A DNA stretch of 44,954 nucleotides from Bacteroidetes bacterium GWF2_33_38 (GTDB lineage Bacteria > Bacteroidota > Bacteroidia > Bacteroidales > GWF2-33-38), in contig MEOF01000003.1 in NCBI GenBank assembly GCA_001769505.1, positions 1 to 44,954 on the forward strand, in the 5' to 3' direction. Shown here piece after piece: positions 14,820 to 22,860 of the stretch. How positions within the stretch are numbered: the stretch's first letter is position 1; the number at the start of each line of letters is the position of its first letter. The translations under genes were made by a program, and so were the position numbers. A model generated the notes under the pieces. It ran no database searches, had not been told where the DNA came from, and saw only the letters and a list, made by a program, of their open reading frames with translations.

Positions 14820-16037
14820 TTACAATTTTAATTTTTTAGCAATATCGCTTGGTAACGATGCTTTGTTTATCATCATCGACATGGTTTTATATTTGATAAA
14901 CGATTCCGACATATAAAGGTATCCGTTGTATGGGTTTCCTTTGGTATTCCACGAATTTTTAACCAAATAAAATTTTGTTCCGTTTTGGTCTTTTGCAATT
15001 CCAACAATGTGCATCCCGTGATCATCGGTAGTTGTAAAATTGTCGAAAGCTGCTTGTCGAAGTTCTTGAGTAATTATTTTTTCTTTTCCGGCTTCGTCAA
15101 ACGAATAAAGTTGCTCGTCTTTTTCTTTTTGCGAAAGTTCGTCCCATTTTGCTCGTTCAAGGTCCGACATACTTTCAATATCTTTTTCGGGAACTACGGC
15201 AACACCTTTTTTCCAATTAAATCCTTTTTCGCTAACATCACCTGCCCAAGCAACTGTGTATCCATTGTTTATGGCATTGTCGATTGTTTTTATAAGTTCG
15301 TCCATTTGAACATTGTAAACTTCACCCCACGACCAATTGTCGGGTACTTCTAAAATGAATTTTTCGTAAAATGGGTGATGAGTAAACGATGACATTAATA
15401 TATAATCGTTTGTATTTAAGCCTATAACCTCATCAGCAAATGTTCTGGCTGTATATTCTTTGCCTTTGTAGTTGAATTTTTCAGGTTCTTTTCCTAAATA
15501 TGCGTTGGTTAAACCTTTAAATGCTTCGAACCAATTTGGAGTTAGTTTTTGATTTTTGTTATTGATAACTTCTTTTACCATTGCCTCGCAAACTCCGTCC
15601 ATTTCGCCATGAATGTGTCCTTCTTCTCCAATTACTAAACCCGAATAGGCTTCTTCGGTCATTATTCCGTGAATTTTTATTACGTTAAGTATGTCGTTTA
15701 AGGCTCCGCCTCCGCCAAAATTTAATGCTCCATGCATACGAACATAGCGTTGTGCTTTGTCTTCGTACGATTTTTTTACGATGTACATTTCCGATAAATC
15801 AAATTCTCCTTTTTTCAATCTTATTAGTTCTGATTCGAGGAAAGAAATTCCCGAAAAACTCCAACAAGTTCCTGAACGATATTGGTCTTTAACAGAGGTG
15901 GTTGCAAGTTGTTTGTCGATGGTAAATTGGTAGCCTTTTTTCTCGTCGGTAGTCTGCTTTACATCTTCTTGTGCAAACGATGGCTGAAAAATGACGAAGC
16001 TTAGTATTAAGCTGCTGATTAAATTTCTTAGTTTCAT
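14820..16037 (-). CDS. Secreted C1-family (bleomycin-hydrolase-like) cysteine peptidase
   Basis: The 405-residue protein has a signal peptide (LILSFVIFQPSFAQ) and the papain-like catalytic set of the PepC/bleomycin hydrolase group: Gln52 and Cys58 in DQYRSGTCWSFSG, His343 in DHGMHIVGIA and Asn361 in VKNSWN. Family features include FGGGGALNDIL and the C-terminal YMSESFIKYKTMSM. Cytosolic PepC enzymes lack a signal peptide; this one should act in the periplasm or outside, probably as an aminopeptidase on peptides. The start is ATG 16037, just before the signal peptide. A promoter lies upstream and a terminator downstream, so it forms its own unit. Confidence 0.88.
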   Translation of the reverse strand: MKLRNLISSLILSFVIFQPSFAQEDVKQTTDEKKGYQFTIDKQLATTSVKDQYRSGTCWSFSGISFLESELIRLKKGEFDLSEMYIVKKSYEDKAQRYVRMHGALNFGGGGALNDILNVIKIHGIMTEEAYSGLVIGEEGHIHGEMDGVCEAMVKEVINNKNQKLTPNWFEAFKGLTNAYLGKEPEKFNYKGKEYTARTFADEVIGLNTNDYILMSSFTHHPFYEKFILEVPDNWSWGEVYNVQMDELIKTIDNAINNGYTVAWAGDVSEKGFNWKKGVAVVPEKDIESMSDLERAKWDELSQKEKDEQLYSFDEAGKEKIITQELRQAAFDNFTTTDDHGMHIVGIAKDQNGTKFYLVKNSWNTKGNPYNGYLYMSESFIKYKTMSMMINKASLPSDIAKKLKL

Positions 16038-16079
16038 TATAGCGTTTTTAATGTTTATGAAATTGTAAATTATTTTCTT

Positions 16080-16110
16080 CAAAAGTAGTAAAAAACGTAA
16101 ATAAGGGAAA
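16080..16110 (-). promoter_or_regulatory. Promoter for the C1 peptidase gene
   Basis: On the minus strand TACTTTTG (plus-strand CAAAAGTA, 16080-16087) is a full -7 match, with TTTC exactly 19 nt upstream (plus-strand GAAA, 16107-16110). The start site would be near 16073, about 36 nt before ATG 16037. Confidence 0.55.
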
Positions 16111-16137
16111 TAAAAAACGACTTTATTTATAAAGATT

Positions 16138-16947
16138 CTAAATTAAAATGATTCCTGTAGCAAATCTTCCTGTTTTGCCTTTCGTTTTGCGTGCCGAAAA
16201 GAATTTTCCAGATTCACTATAGGTGCAAATTTCAGCGATTTCAATATTATTTTCTTTCACGCCAAGTTCCATTAGCTGAATTTTATTGGCTTTCCATAAA
16301 TTTAACATCGCTTTTTCGTTGGGTGCAGGTTTTAAAATCTTTTCGTGATAAACTATGTTTTTTTGAAATTCATTAATGACTTCTGTTCCGACTTCATAGG
16401 TCGATGGTCCTATCGAAGGTCCTATCCCGACAACCAAATCCTCGTATTTACATGCAAACTCTTTGTGCATTTGCTGTGCAGTTTTTTGCGTGATATTCAA
16501 GGCGGTTCCTCGCCAACCCGCATGAGAAATTCCAATTACTTTTTTGACTGAGTCGTATAGCAAAACAGGAACACAATCTGCCGTTAGAATGGTTAGGCAA
16601 AGACCTTTTTTATTTGTAATCATAGCGTCAACGCCAATCAAATCAGAATGTACATTGATTTTATCTTTGTGTAAATGTTTTTCGGTAATGCTTACTACCT
16701 TATCTTCACTTGACTGTTTGGCAAATATAAATCGGGATAAGATAATGTCGGTTGCTTCTGCTAAAATCTCACGATTTTTCAGAACATTTTCGGGTTTGTC
16801 GTTTACCGTAAATCCTAAGTTGAAACTTGACAAATGTTCAGTGCTTACTCCTCCTTCACGAGTGCTTACAAAATGAGAAATATCTTGAAATTTATTGAGA
16901 TTATTAAAATGTAAAAGAGGTATATCGAAGTGTTTTTTTTCAATCAT
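16138..16947 (-). CDS. pgeF: PgeF/YfiH-family (laccase-domain) protein
   Basis: The 269-residue protein is a full-length YfiH/PgeF protein, the family called peptidoglycan editing factor and formerly polyphenol oxidase or laccase-domain protein; relatives also act on purine nucleosides. Visible landmarks are FVSTREGGVS (26-35), LTADCVPVLL with Cys125, HAGWRG with His142, and GIGPSIGPSTYEVG. YfiH binds zinc with His-Cys-His. The first ligand normally lies in a Q-x-H motif; here it reads KQSSEDKV, so the expected His is Ser80. The second and third ligands remain. ATG 16947 overlaps the dGTPase stop by 4 nt (ATGA), so the two genes are translationally coupled. Confidence 0.9.
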   Translation of the reverse strand: MIEKKHFDIPLLHFNNLNKFQDISHFVSTREGGVSTEHLSSFNLGFTVNDKPENVLKNREILAEATDIILSRFIFAKQSSEDKVVSITEKHLHKDKINVHSDLIGVDAMITNKKGLCLTILTADCVPVLLYDSVKKVIGISHAGWRGTALNITQKTAQQMHKEFACKYEDLVVGIGPSIGPSTYEVGTEVINEFQKNIVYHEKILKPAPNEKAMLNLWKANKIQLMELGVKENNIEIAEICTYSESGKFFSARKTKGKTGRFATGIILI

Positions 16948-18062
16948 CGTAAATCAAAAGAAATAGGTTTTGGTAGAGTTATTTGTTTAATACAATCGAG
17001 TGCATATAAATCAGACATTCCGGCAATATAATCGCTTGCAATGATTCTAATATTATCTTCGTTGCCTTGGTAAAAATCATTCATTTTTTCGATGTGATTT
17101 CCGAATGCAACGTCGAGTTTAATGTGGCTTTGTCGATAAAGTTCAAAATTGCGACCAAATTTTTCGTAAAGTTCGCATAAATGGTTGAAAATATTTTCGA
17201 TTATTTTGTGACAAAAAACATTGTATTCTTGCAACTTTTTGTGAAAATAAATATGTTCGTAATTAAATTTTACGAGTTCTAACATTAATTCGTGTTTTTC
17301 GTCTGAAAGCTTTATTGAATCTGTGTTTTTAGATGCTTCAATTATATCAATAATTAATTTATTGATTATTTCGCCATTTGAATTTCCCAATGCTTTTTGA
17401 ACTTTTTCGGGAATATTTTTCCACTCAACAAATCCGGCTTTCACGGCATCTTCAATATCACGTCCGAGGTAGGCAATTTTGTCGGAAAATCGCATGATGC
17501 AACCTTCGTATGAATTTGAAATAAATTGTCGATTTTTGATTTCGTCTAAATTGTTTAAGCTTGTCGATGGTTTTAACGATTGCTCAAATTTTTCTCCATT
17601 ATGACAAATAATTCCATCTTTAACTCCAAAAGTTAAGTTCATACCTTGACCGTTATTTGCCAATTTTTCGACAACTCTATAACTGTTAACTTCGTGAACA
17701 AAAGCATTATTTCCACCTAAAATTTTGTCTAGTGCTTTTTCGCCTTGATGTCCAAAAGGAGCGTGCCCCAAATCATGTCCGATTCCAATTGCATAAGCCA
17801 TTTCCATATCTAAATCCCAACCATAACGATTAAGTCCTTTGCATACGGTTGCAGCGATGGTTGCAACGTGCAATACATGCTCAATTCGGGTACAAACATG
17901 GTCATTGTCAGGAGCATAAAAAACTTGGGTTTTGTGTTTCAACCGTCTAAATGGCATTGAATGGATTATAGCCGTTTGGTCGCGAAAATAATCCCCACGT
18001 ATATCCATTTCTCGCTCAATGGTTCGCTGTAAATATGTTTTTTCGTCAAAAGGATTTTTCAT
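16944..18062 (-). CDS. dgt: dGTP triphosphohydrolase (HD superfamily)
   Basis: The 372-residue protein carries the dGTPase HD metal site: His62 in RIEHVLHV, His96-Asp97 in GIGHDLGHAPFGHQGE, and Asp194 in FSDKIAYLGRDIEDA. The N-terminal PFRRLKHKTQVF and CTRIEHV segments are typical of the family. It hydrolyses dGTP, and often other dNTPs, to the nucleoside and triphosphate, trimming the dNTP pool; some relatives also restrict phage. The length suits the short dGTPase-like group. It is the first gene of a two-gene unit with pgeF. ATG 18062 directly precedes the conserved start MKNPFDEKTY. Confidence 0.9.
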   Translation of the reverse strand: MKNPFDEKTYLQRTIEREMDIRGDYFRDQTAIIHSMPFRRLKHKTQVFYAPDNDHVCTRIEHVLHVATIAATVCKGLNRYGWDLDMEMAYAIGIGHDLGHAPFGHQGEKALDKILGGNNAFVHEVNSYRVVEKLANNGQGMNLTFGVKDGIICHNGEKFEQSLKPSTSLNNLDEIKNRQFISNSYEGCIMRFSDKIAYLGRDIEDAVKAGFVEWKNIPEKVQKALGNSNGEIINKLIIDIIEASKNTDSIKLSDEKHELMLELVKFNYEHIYFHKKLQEYNVFCHKIIENIFNHLCELYEKFGRNFELYRQSHIKLDVAFGNHIEKMNDFYQGNEDNIRIIASDYIAGMSDLYALDCIKQITLPKPISFDLR

Positions 18063-18120
18063 TTATCAATTCACAATTTTTAATTATCGTTACAATATTC
18101 GTAAAAAATGCTGCAATAAT

Positions 18121-18151
18121 CAAATGTAACCAATTCCAATCAATTATAAAA
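18121..18151 (-). promoter_or_regulatory. Probable promoter for dgt-pgeF
   Basis: On the minus strand TACATTTG (plus-strand CAAATGTA, 18121-18128) is a full -7 match. The region 19 nt upstream is TTTT, a partial -33 match. The leader would be about 52 nt. Confidence 0.45.
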
Positions 18152-18252
18152 ATAGGTTTTATTATTTTATGGCAATAAGGTTTGTAAAAAAAAATATGTA
18201 CACAAAAACAATAACATTTTGCGTAGATACGACATTTTTAAATAGTATTCTT

Positions 18253-18279
18253 GTAATCGAACGAATGTGAGAAATCTTA
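18253..18279. repeat. GTCATT-type interspersed repeat, partial
   Basis: GTAATCGAACGAATGTGAGA followed by AATCTT resembles 43079-43106 (shared CGAAC, ATGTGAGAA) and the pair at 1028-1111. It looks like a degraded copy. Confidence 0.4.
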
Positions 18280-18320
18280 ATGACATAATTTAAACAAATT
18301 AGGTTACAAATGAGTTAAAA

Positions 18321-18512
18321 GTGAAGAGTGAAAAACTAAAAGTTGGGTGTAAAATTGAGCTTTACGATTTACTTGGTCGAAAAGTACTTTCAAAAGAACT
18401 TCAAGAACAAGAGCAAATTATAGATGTATCTAAAATTGGTAAAGGAGTATATTTGTATAATATTTCACGAGATGGATTAATTATTGAAAGTAACAAACTG
18501 ATTGTGAATTAG
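18321..18512 (+). pseudogene. Orphan C-terminal half of a T9SS type A sorting domain
   Basis: The 63 residues read KIELYDLLGRKVLSKEL and GKGVYLYNISRDG ... SNKLIVN, which is the second half of a type A sorting domain ending at a stop codon. The usual first half (YPNPxxxxLNI) and any signal peptide or passenger are missing. Only a GTG within low-complexity DNA could start it. It is best read as the tail left by a deleted surface-protein gene. Confidence 0.65.
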
Positions 18513-18555
18513 CTTTACTTACTTTATACTTTATAAACTTTAGCCACTTGCAACA

Positions 18556-19128
18556 CTAAAGCCATTTATCGCGAATATCAACAGCTTTGTAGTTCTCTAT
18601 ATAATCAATAGCTTCTTTTGGACTTTCGGTTACAAAATACAGTTGTCGGAAGTCTGCTAAAGCAAATTTTTCTTCAAATGATTTTTCAAATAGTAAAAAC
18701 AAATGTTCGAAATAGTTTCTGGTATTTACGAAAACAATCGGTTTTTCGTGATATTTTAATTGTTTTAGAGTTATAACTTCCAAAATTTCTTCGAATGTGC
18801 CAAAACCCCCAGGCAATGTGATAAAAGCATCGGCTTTACTTCTCATCATCTCTTTACGTGTGTGCATATCGGGAGTGATAATGAGTTCGTCATCGGTTTC
18901 GGAAACAACACCCTTTATTTTTAATTTTTCAGGAATTATTCCTAGCACTTTTCCTCCATGTTTTTGAGTATTGCGAGCAACTTCACCCATTAAGCCTATT
19001 TTTCCTCCGCCATGTACAAGTGTGTGTGTGCGTAATCCAATTATTTCTCCAACTTCTGAGGCAATTTTGAAATATTCTTGATGAATTGAATCGCTTGATG
19101 AACAAAATAAACAAATATTTATTGGCAT
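18556..19128 (-). CDS. LOG-family protein (putative nucleoside-5'-monophosphate phosphoribohydrolase)
   Basis: The 190-residue cytosolic protein has the TIGR00730/LOG motif PGGFGTFEE (106-114), with Arg91-Lys92 and MHTRKEMM before it and VHGGGKIGLMGEVA (38-51) near the start. LOG enzymes release the free base from nucleoside 5'-monophosphates, as in cytokinin activation; in bacteria outside plants the physiological substrate is usually unclear. The length is normal. It is on the minus strand, divergent from the surface-protein gene at 19364. No clear promoter was found in the 235-nt gap. Confidence 0.88.
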   Translation of the reverse strand: MPINICLFCSSSDSIHQEYFKIASEVGEIIGLRTHTLVHGGGKIGLMGEVARNTQKHGGKVLGIIPEKLKIKGVVSETDDELIITPDMHTRKEMMRSKADAFITLPGGFGTFEEILEVITLKQLKYHEKPIVFVNTRNYFEHLFLLFEKSFEEKFALADFRQLYFVTESPKEAIDYIENYKAVDIRDKWL

Positions 19129-19363
19129 TTGACTAAAATTTTTGATAAAAATATAAAATATTCTTTGTTAATAATTGTTGTGAGAAGGTTAAAAATATAA
19201 AAAACTGATAATTAATATCTTATTTATATTTTTATTCTTCATTTTAAGCTAGAATTGTTAATAAAAACAAGAAATTAACAAAATGTTAATAAGTTCGATT
19301 TTAACCAATGAACTTTATTGAGTATTTTGCGTAAAAATATTACAATATAGCGGGTTGGGAAGT

Positions 19364-22300
19364 ATGAAAAAGTGGAAGTACATATTGAGTTGGGTGTTAG
19401 TAACATTCAACCTTTTTGCATTTTCACAAACCGATACCGAATTTTGGTTTGTTGCTCCTGAAGTAACCTCTGGACACGGAGATAATCCAATTTCAATGCG
19501 ATTTTCTTCGTTTGGTGCTGCAGCAACTGTAACAGTTTATCAACCAGCAAATCCTGCATTTCCGGTTCAAACATTAAATATTCCTGCTGATGGTTTAATT
19601 TCTTTAGATTTAACACCTTGGAAAAATGTTTGTGTTGAAAATGATGCTTTTGTTGATATTAATGCTGCAAATTACACTTATCAAGATTTAAAAATAAATC
19701 CTTATGGTTTTCATATTTTAGCAACTTCTCCAATCACAGCATATTACGAAGTTGAACGAAGCAATAATCCCGATATTTTTACATTAAAAGGTCGTAATGC
19801 ATTGGGAACTAATTTTATGATTCCTGCTCAAAATTATATCGACAATGTAAGTGGACAAACTCCCGATGCTCGTTCTAGTTTTGAAATTGTTGCAACCGAA
19901 GATAATACTACCATCACAATTAATCCATCTAACACTATTGAAGTTGGGCACAATACCACATACACAATTGTATTGGATAGAGGCGAAACATATTCGGCAA
20001 CGGCAGCTTCTAGAGCAGCGTTAAGTCATTTATTTGGAACAACTGTAACATCGGATAAGCCAATTGCAATTACTATTAAAGACGACTCTGTTTATGGAAA
20101 TTCGTGTTACGATTTATTAGGAGACCAAATTGTACCAATTGATTTAATCGGAACCGACTATATTGCTATAAAAGGGGGATTGACTTCGAAAGAAGGTATT
20201 TGTGTAAATGCAGTTTACGATAATACCGACGTTTATGTAAACGGAGCGTTGGCGACAACTATTGATGCAGGGCAAGTTTACAAGTATGAAATTGCAGGAG
20301 CATCAGGAACTAGCAATTATATTAACACAAGCGAACAAGCCTATGTTTTACAGGTTACTGGTTTTGGTTGTGAAACAGGAATGGCACTTTTGCCTCCAGC
20401 TAGGTGTACTGGCTCGTCAAAAGTCGCTTTTGCAAGAACAACTGACGAATACTTTGGACTTATTTTATTTACAGAAAGTGGTTCTGAGGATGACTTTACC
20501 GTTAATTCAAATGGAAATATTTATACTATTCCTTCATCAAGTTTAATAGCTGTACCTGGGTCTGTTGGGTATGTAGCAGGTTTGGTCGATTTTAAGGATT
20601 ATGATATTGTACAATGGCATTTTCCAAATATTCCAGATAATAGCACTGCCGATGGGGGTGTAGCAGCAAATCTTGCGAAGACAATTTCAACAGTTGGAGG
20701 AACTTCTGCTATTGATTATTCAAATGCAGGTGCAACAACGCAAGCGGCTTATGCAACTGGATGGAATACAGGAAGTGGTTCAAAATATTGGATGGTAGAG
20801 TTTGCAACAACCGGCTTTCGTTCGATAAATATTTCATCAAAACAACGCAGTTCAACTGATGGTCCAAGAAATTTTAAAACTCAATATAAAGTAGGAGCCG
20901 GAGCATGGACAGATGTAACTTCAGGAGCCGTAGTGGTTGCAAATAACTGGACTGGAGGAGTTTTAAGCAATGTTGTTTTGCCAACAGCTTGCGATAATCA
21001 AGCATCGGTTTCTATAAGATGGATTATGACTTCAAACACAAGTGTTAGTGGTGCTGCAGTTGCAGTAGCTGGTAATTCGTTGATTGACGATATTTATATC
21101 AAAGGAGATGTAATTGTAACAAATGCACAAACAACAGTTTCAAATTCAACTGCCAAATTTCACTGTGGAGTTATTAATGGAGGAGCATTATCAGGTTGCA
21201 GATACGGGTATTTCTCAAATTATAATACGCTCGATATTGGCGAAAATGATATTTTATTTAATGGTTGTGGGTACGATTTAGATGCTGGCTCAGAGTGGAC
21301 AACTTTCTTGTGGAACACAGGAGAAACAACTCAACAAATTACGGCTCAGGATTCGGGTTGGTATTGGGTTGATGCAAGTAAACAAACGTGTTCGTTGAGG
21401 GATTCAATTTATATTGAATATATCCCCCCAATAACACTCGGGAACGATACGGCAATTTGTTATGGCGATTCTGTTGTATTAGATATCGGAGCTGGTTATG
21501 CACATTATAAATGGTCAACGGGTGCCGAAAATGATTCCATAAATTCAATTACTGTTTCTGGAGGAACTTACAGTGTAACCGTTACTGATTTCTTTGGATG
21601 CACCTCGACGGCAACTATCAGAGTTTTAGTCGGAACGCAAATGACGGTCGATATTGCTAAGACTGATGTTATTTGTTATGGAGAAAGCAACGGAAAAATA
21701 AATTTAACTGCCTCGGGTGGTTTTTTACCCTATTCTTTTAATTGGAATTCAGGTCATACAACCGAAGATATTGTAAATATTTCGCAAGGAAGCTATTTAG
21801 TTACGGTTACCGATAATATTGGTTGTCAGATTGATACTTTTATTGTTTTAAGCGAGCCAATTGCACCAATTAGTGTAACAAGCATCGTTAGCGACGTTTC
21901 CTGCTTCGAGTCTGCTAATGGAGTTATTGACATTTCTGTTTCAGGGGATATCCCTCCTTATGCTTTTATTTGGGACAATGGTGCAATAACCGAAGATGTT
22001 TCTGGTTTGCTTGCAGGAATTTATAGTGTTACCATAACTGGTGCAAATTTGTGTTCTCAAGTTTTTGTCGATACTGTTTCTCGCCCATCGAATGCTTTGT
22101 CGGTGTACATTTTAGGAAATTCGGCAAAATGTAAAGGTTCATCAGACGGAAGTACGTCAATTACTGTTTCAGGAGGGACTTTGCCATATTCATATTTATG
22201 GAGCAATGGTCAAACAACTCAAGATATTTCAGGTGTTTTATCAGGAAATTATTTATTAACGGTAACTGATGCAAATTTATGTACGGCTATTTCAAGTGTA

Positions 22301-22765
22301 AGTATTGGTGAGCCAAGTGCTAGTATTTCGGTTTCTGCCACAGCAATCGAACCATTATGTAATGGAGCGTATGATGGAACAATCAATTTAACCGTTTTAG
22401 GAGGAACTCCAGATTATAGCTTTATTTGGAACACAAGTCAAATTTCGGAAGATTTATTGGGAGTTTCTGCTGGCACATACTCTGTTACTGTTACCGATGT
22501 TAACGCTTGTATTGATTCAACTTCGATTATAGTTGGAGAACCAGATGAAATTATAATTACTGCATCAGTAACAAATATTACTTGTTTTGGAGGAAATGAT
22601 GGTAGCATATCAATTAATGTTACAGGAGGAACGCCTCCATTTACATATTTTTGGAGTAATGGACAAATCACAAGTAATATTTCAGGAATACCGGCAGGAA
22701 GTTATCAGGTAATTGTTACCGATAGTTTGAATTGTAAAAATTCAGATCAAATAGTAATTAATTAA
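19364..22765 (+). CDS. IgGFc-binding-domain protein with five SprB repeats, no sorting domain
   Basis: The 1,133-residue protein has a signal peptide (ILSWVLVTFNLFAFSQ). An N-terminal IgGFc-binding-like domain (about 25-420) includes TDTEFWFVAPEVTSG, FHILATSPITAYYEV and GTDYIAIKGG. A beta-rich stretch (about 430-590), an Ig/PKD-like module (GCGYDLDAGSEW ... GWYWVDASK) and five SprB repeats (about 765-1133) follow. It stops right after the fifth repeat (NSDQIVIN), without a type A or B sorting domain, so export and anchoring through T9SS are unexplained. Repeats 1-4 and the Ig-like module are close relatives of the start of the next gene. The in-frame TTG at 19355 adds only three residues; I prefer ATG 19364. 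Confidence 0.82.
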   Translation: MKKWKYILSWVLVTFNLFAFSQTDTEFWFVAPEVTSGHGDNPISMRFSSFGAAATVTVYQPANPAFPVQTLNIPADGLISLDLTPWKNVCVENDAFVDINAANYTYQDLKINPYGFHILATSPITAYYEVERSNNPDIFTLKGRNALGTNFMIPAQNYIDNVSGQTPDARSSFEIVATEDNTTITINPSNTIEVGHNTTYTIVLDRGETYSATAASRAALSHLFGTTVTSDKPIAITIKDDSVYGNSCYDLLGDQIVPIDLIGTDYIAIKGGLTSKEGICVNAVYDNTDVYVNGALATTIDAGQVYKYEIAGASGTSNYINTSEQAYVLQVTGFGCETGMALLPPARCTGSSKVAFARTTDEYFGLILFTESGSEDDFTVNSNGNIYTIPSSSLIAVPGSVGYVAGLVDFKDYDIVQWHFPNIPDNSTADGGVAANLAKTISTVGGTSAIDYSNAGATTQAAYATGWNTGSGSKYWMVEFATTGFRSINISSKQRSSTDGPRNFKTQYKVGAGAWTDVTSGAVVVANNWTGGVLSNVVLPTACDNQASVSIRWIMTSNTSVSGAAVAVAGNSLIDDIYIKGDVIVTNAQTTVSNSTAKFHCGVINGGALSGCRYGYFSNYNTLDIGENDILFNGCGYDLDAGSEWTTFLWNTGETTQQITAQDSGWYWVDASKQTCSLRDSIYIEYIPPITLGNDTAICYGDSVVLDIGAGYAHYKWSTGAENDSINSITVSGGTYSVTVTDFFGCTSTATIRVLVGTQMTVDIAKTDVICYGESNGKINLTASGGFLPYSFNWNSGHTTEDIVNISQGSYLVTVTDNIGCQIDTFIVLSEPIAPISVTSIVSDVSCFESANGVIDISVSGDIPPYAFIWDNGAITEDVSGLLAGIYSVTITGANLCSQVFVDTVSRPSNALSVYILGNSAKCKGSSDGSTSITVSGGTLPYSYLWSNGQTTQDISGVLSGNYLLTVTDANLCTAISSVSIGEPSASISVSATAIEPLCNGAYDGTINLTVLGGTPDYSFIWNTSQISEDLLGVSAGTYSVTVTDVNACIDSTSIIVGEPDEIIITASVTNITCFGGNDGSISINVTGGTPPFTYFWSNGQITSNISGIPAGSYQVIVTDSLNCKNSDQIVIN

Positions 22766-22860
22766 AATATGAAAAGGCTTGTTTTTAAATATCAAAATAG
22801 TAAAACTTTATCAATTTATTTTCGTACGTTGTACAGCATGTAAGAGGATTTAAATTTGTT

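Larger units (their letters stand above)
18063..18555. other. About 490-nt gap with a promoter, a repeat and a sorting-domain relic
   Basis: No intact gene is seen. The dgt promoter lies at 18121-18151, a piece of the GTCATT-type repeat at 18253-18279, and an orphan half of a type A sorting domain at 18321-18512. The purine-rich GTGAAGAGTGAAAAACTAAA just before that relic resembles a low-complexity intergenic repeat. Confidence 0.6.

Noticed and set aside
14985-15353. A 122-residue plus-strand gene
   Set aside because: It lies wholly opposite the C1 peptidase gene, has no recognisable domain and follows that gene's codon pattern in reverse.
16138-16947. A true multicopper laccase
   Set aside because: No copper-binding histidine motifs occur; the YfiH/PgeF fold motifs explain the protein.
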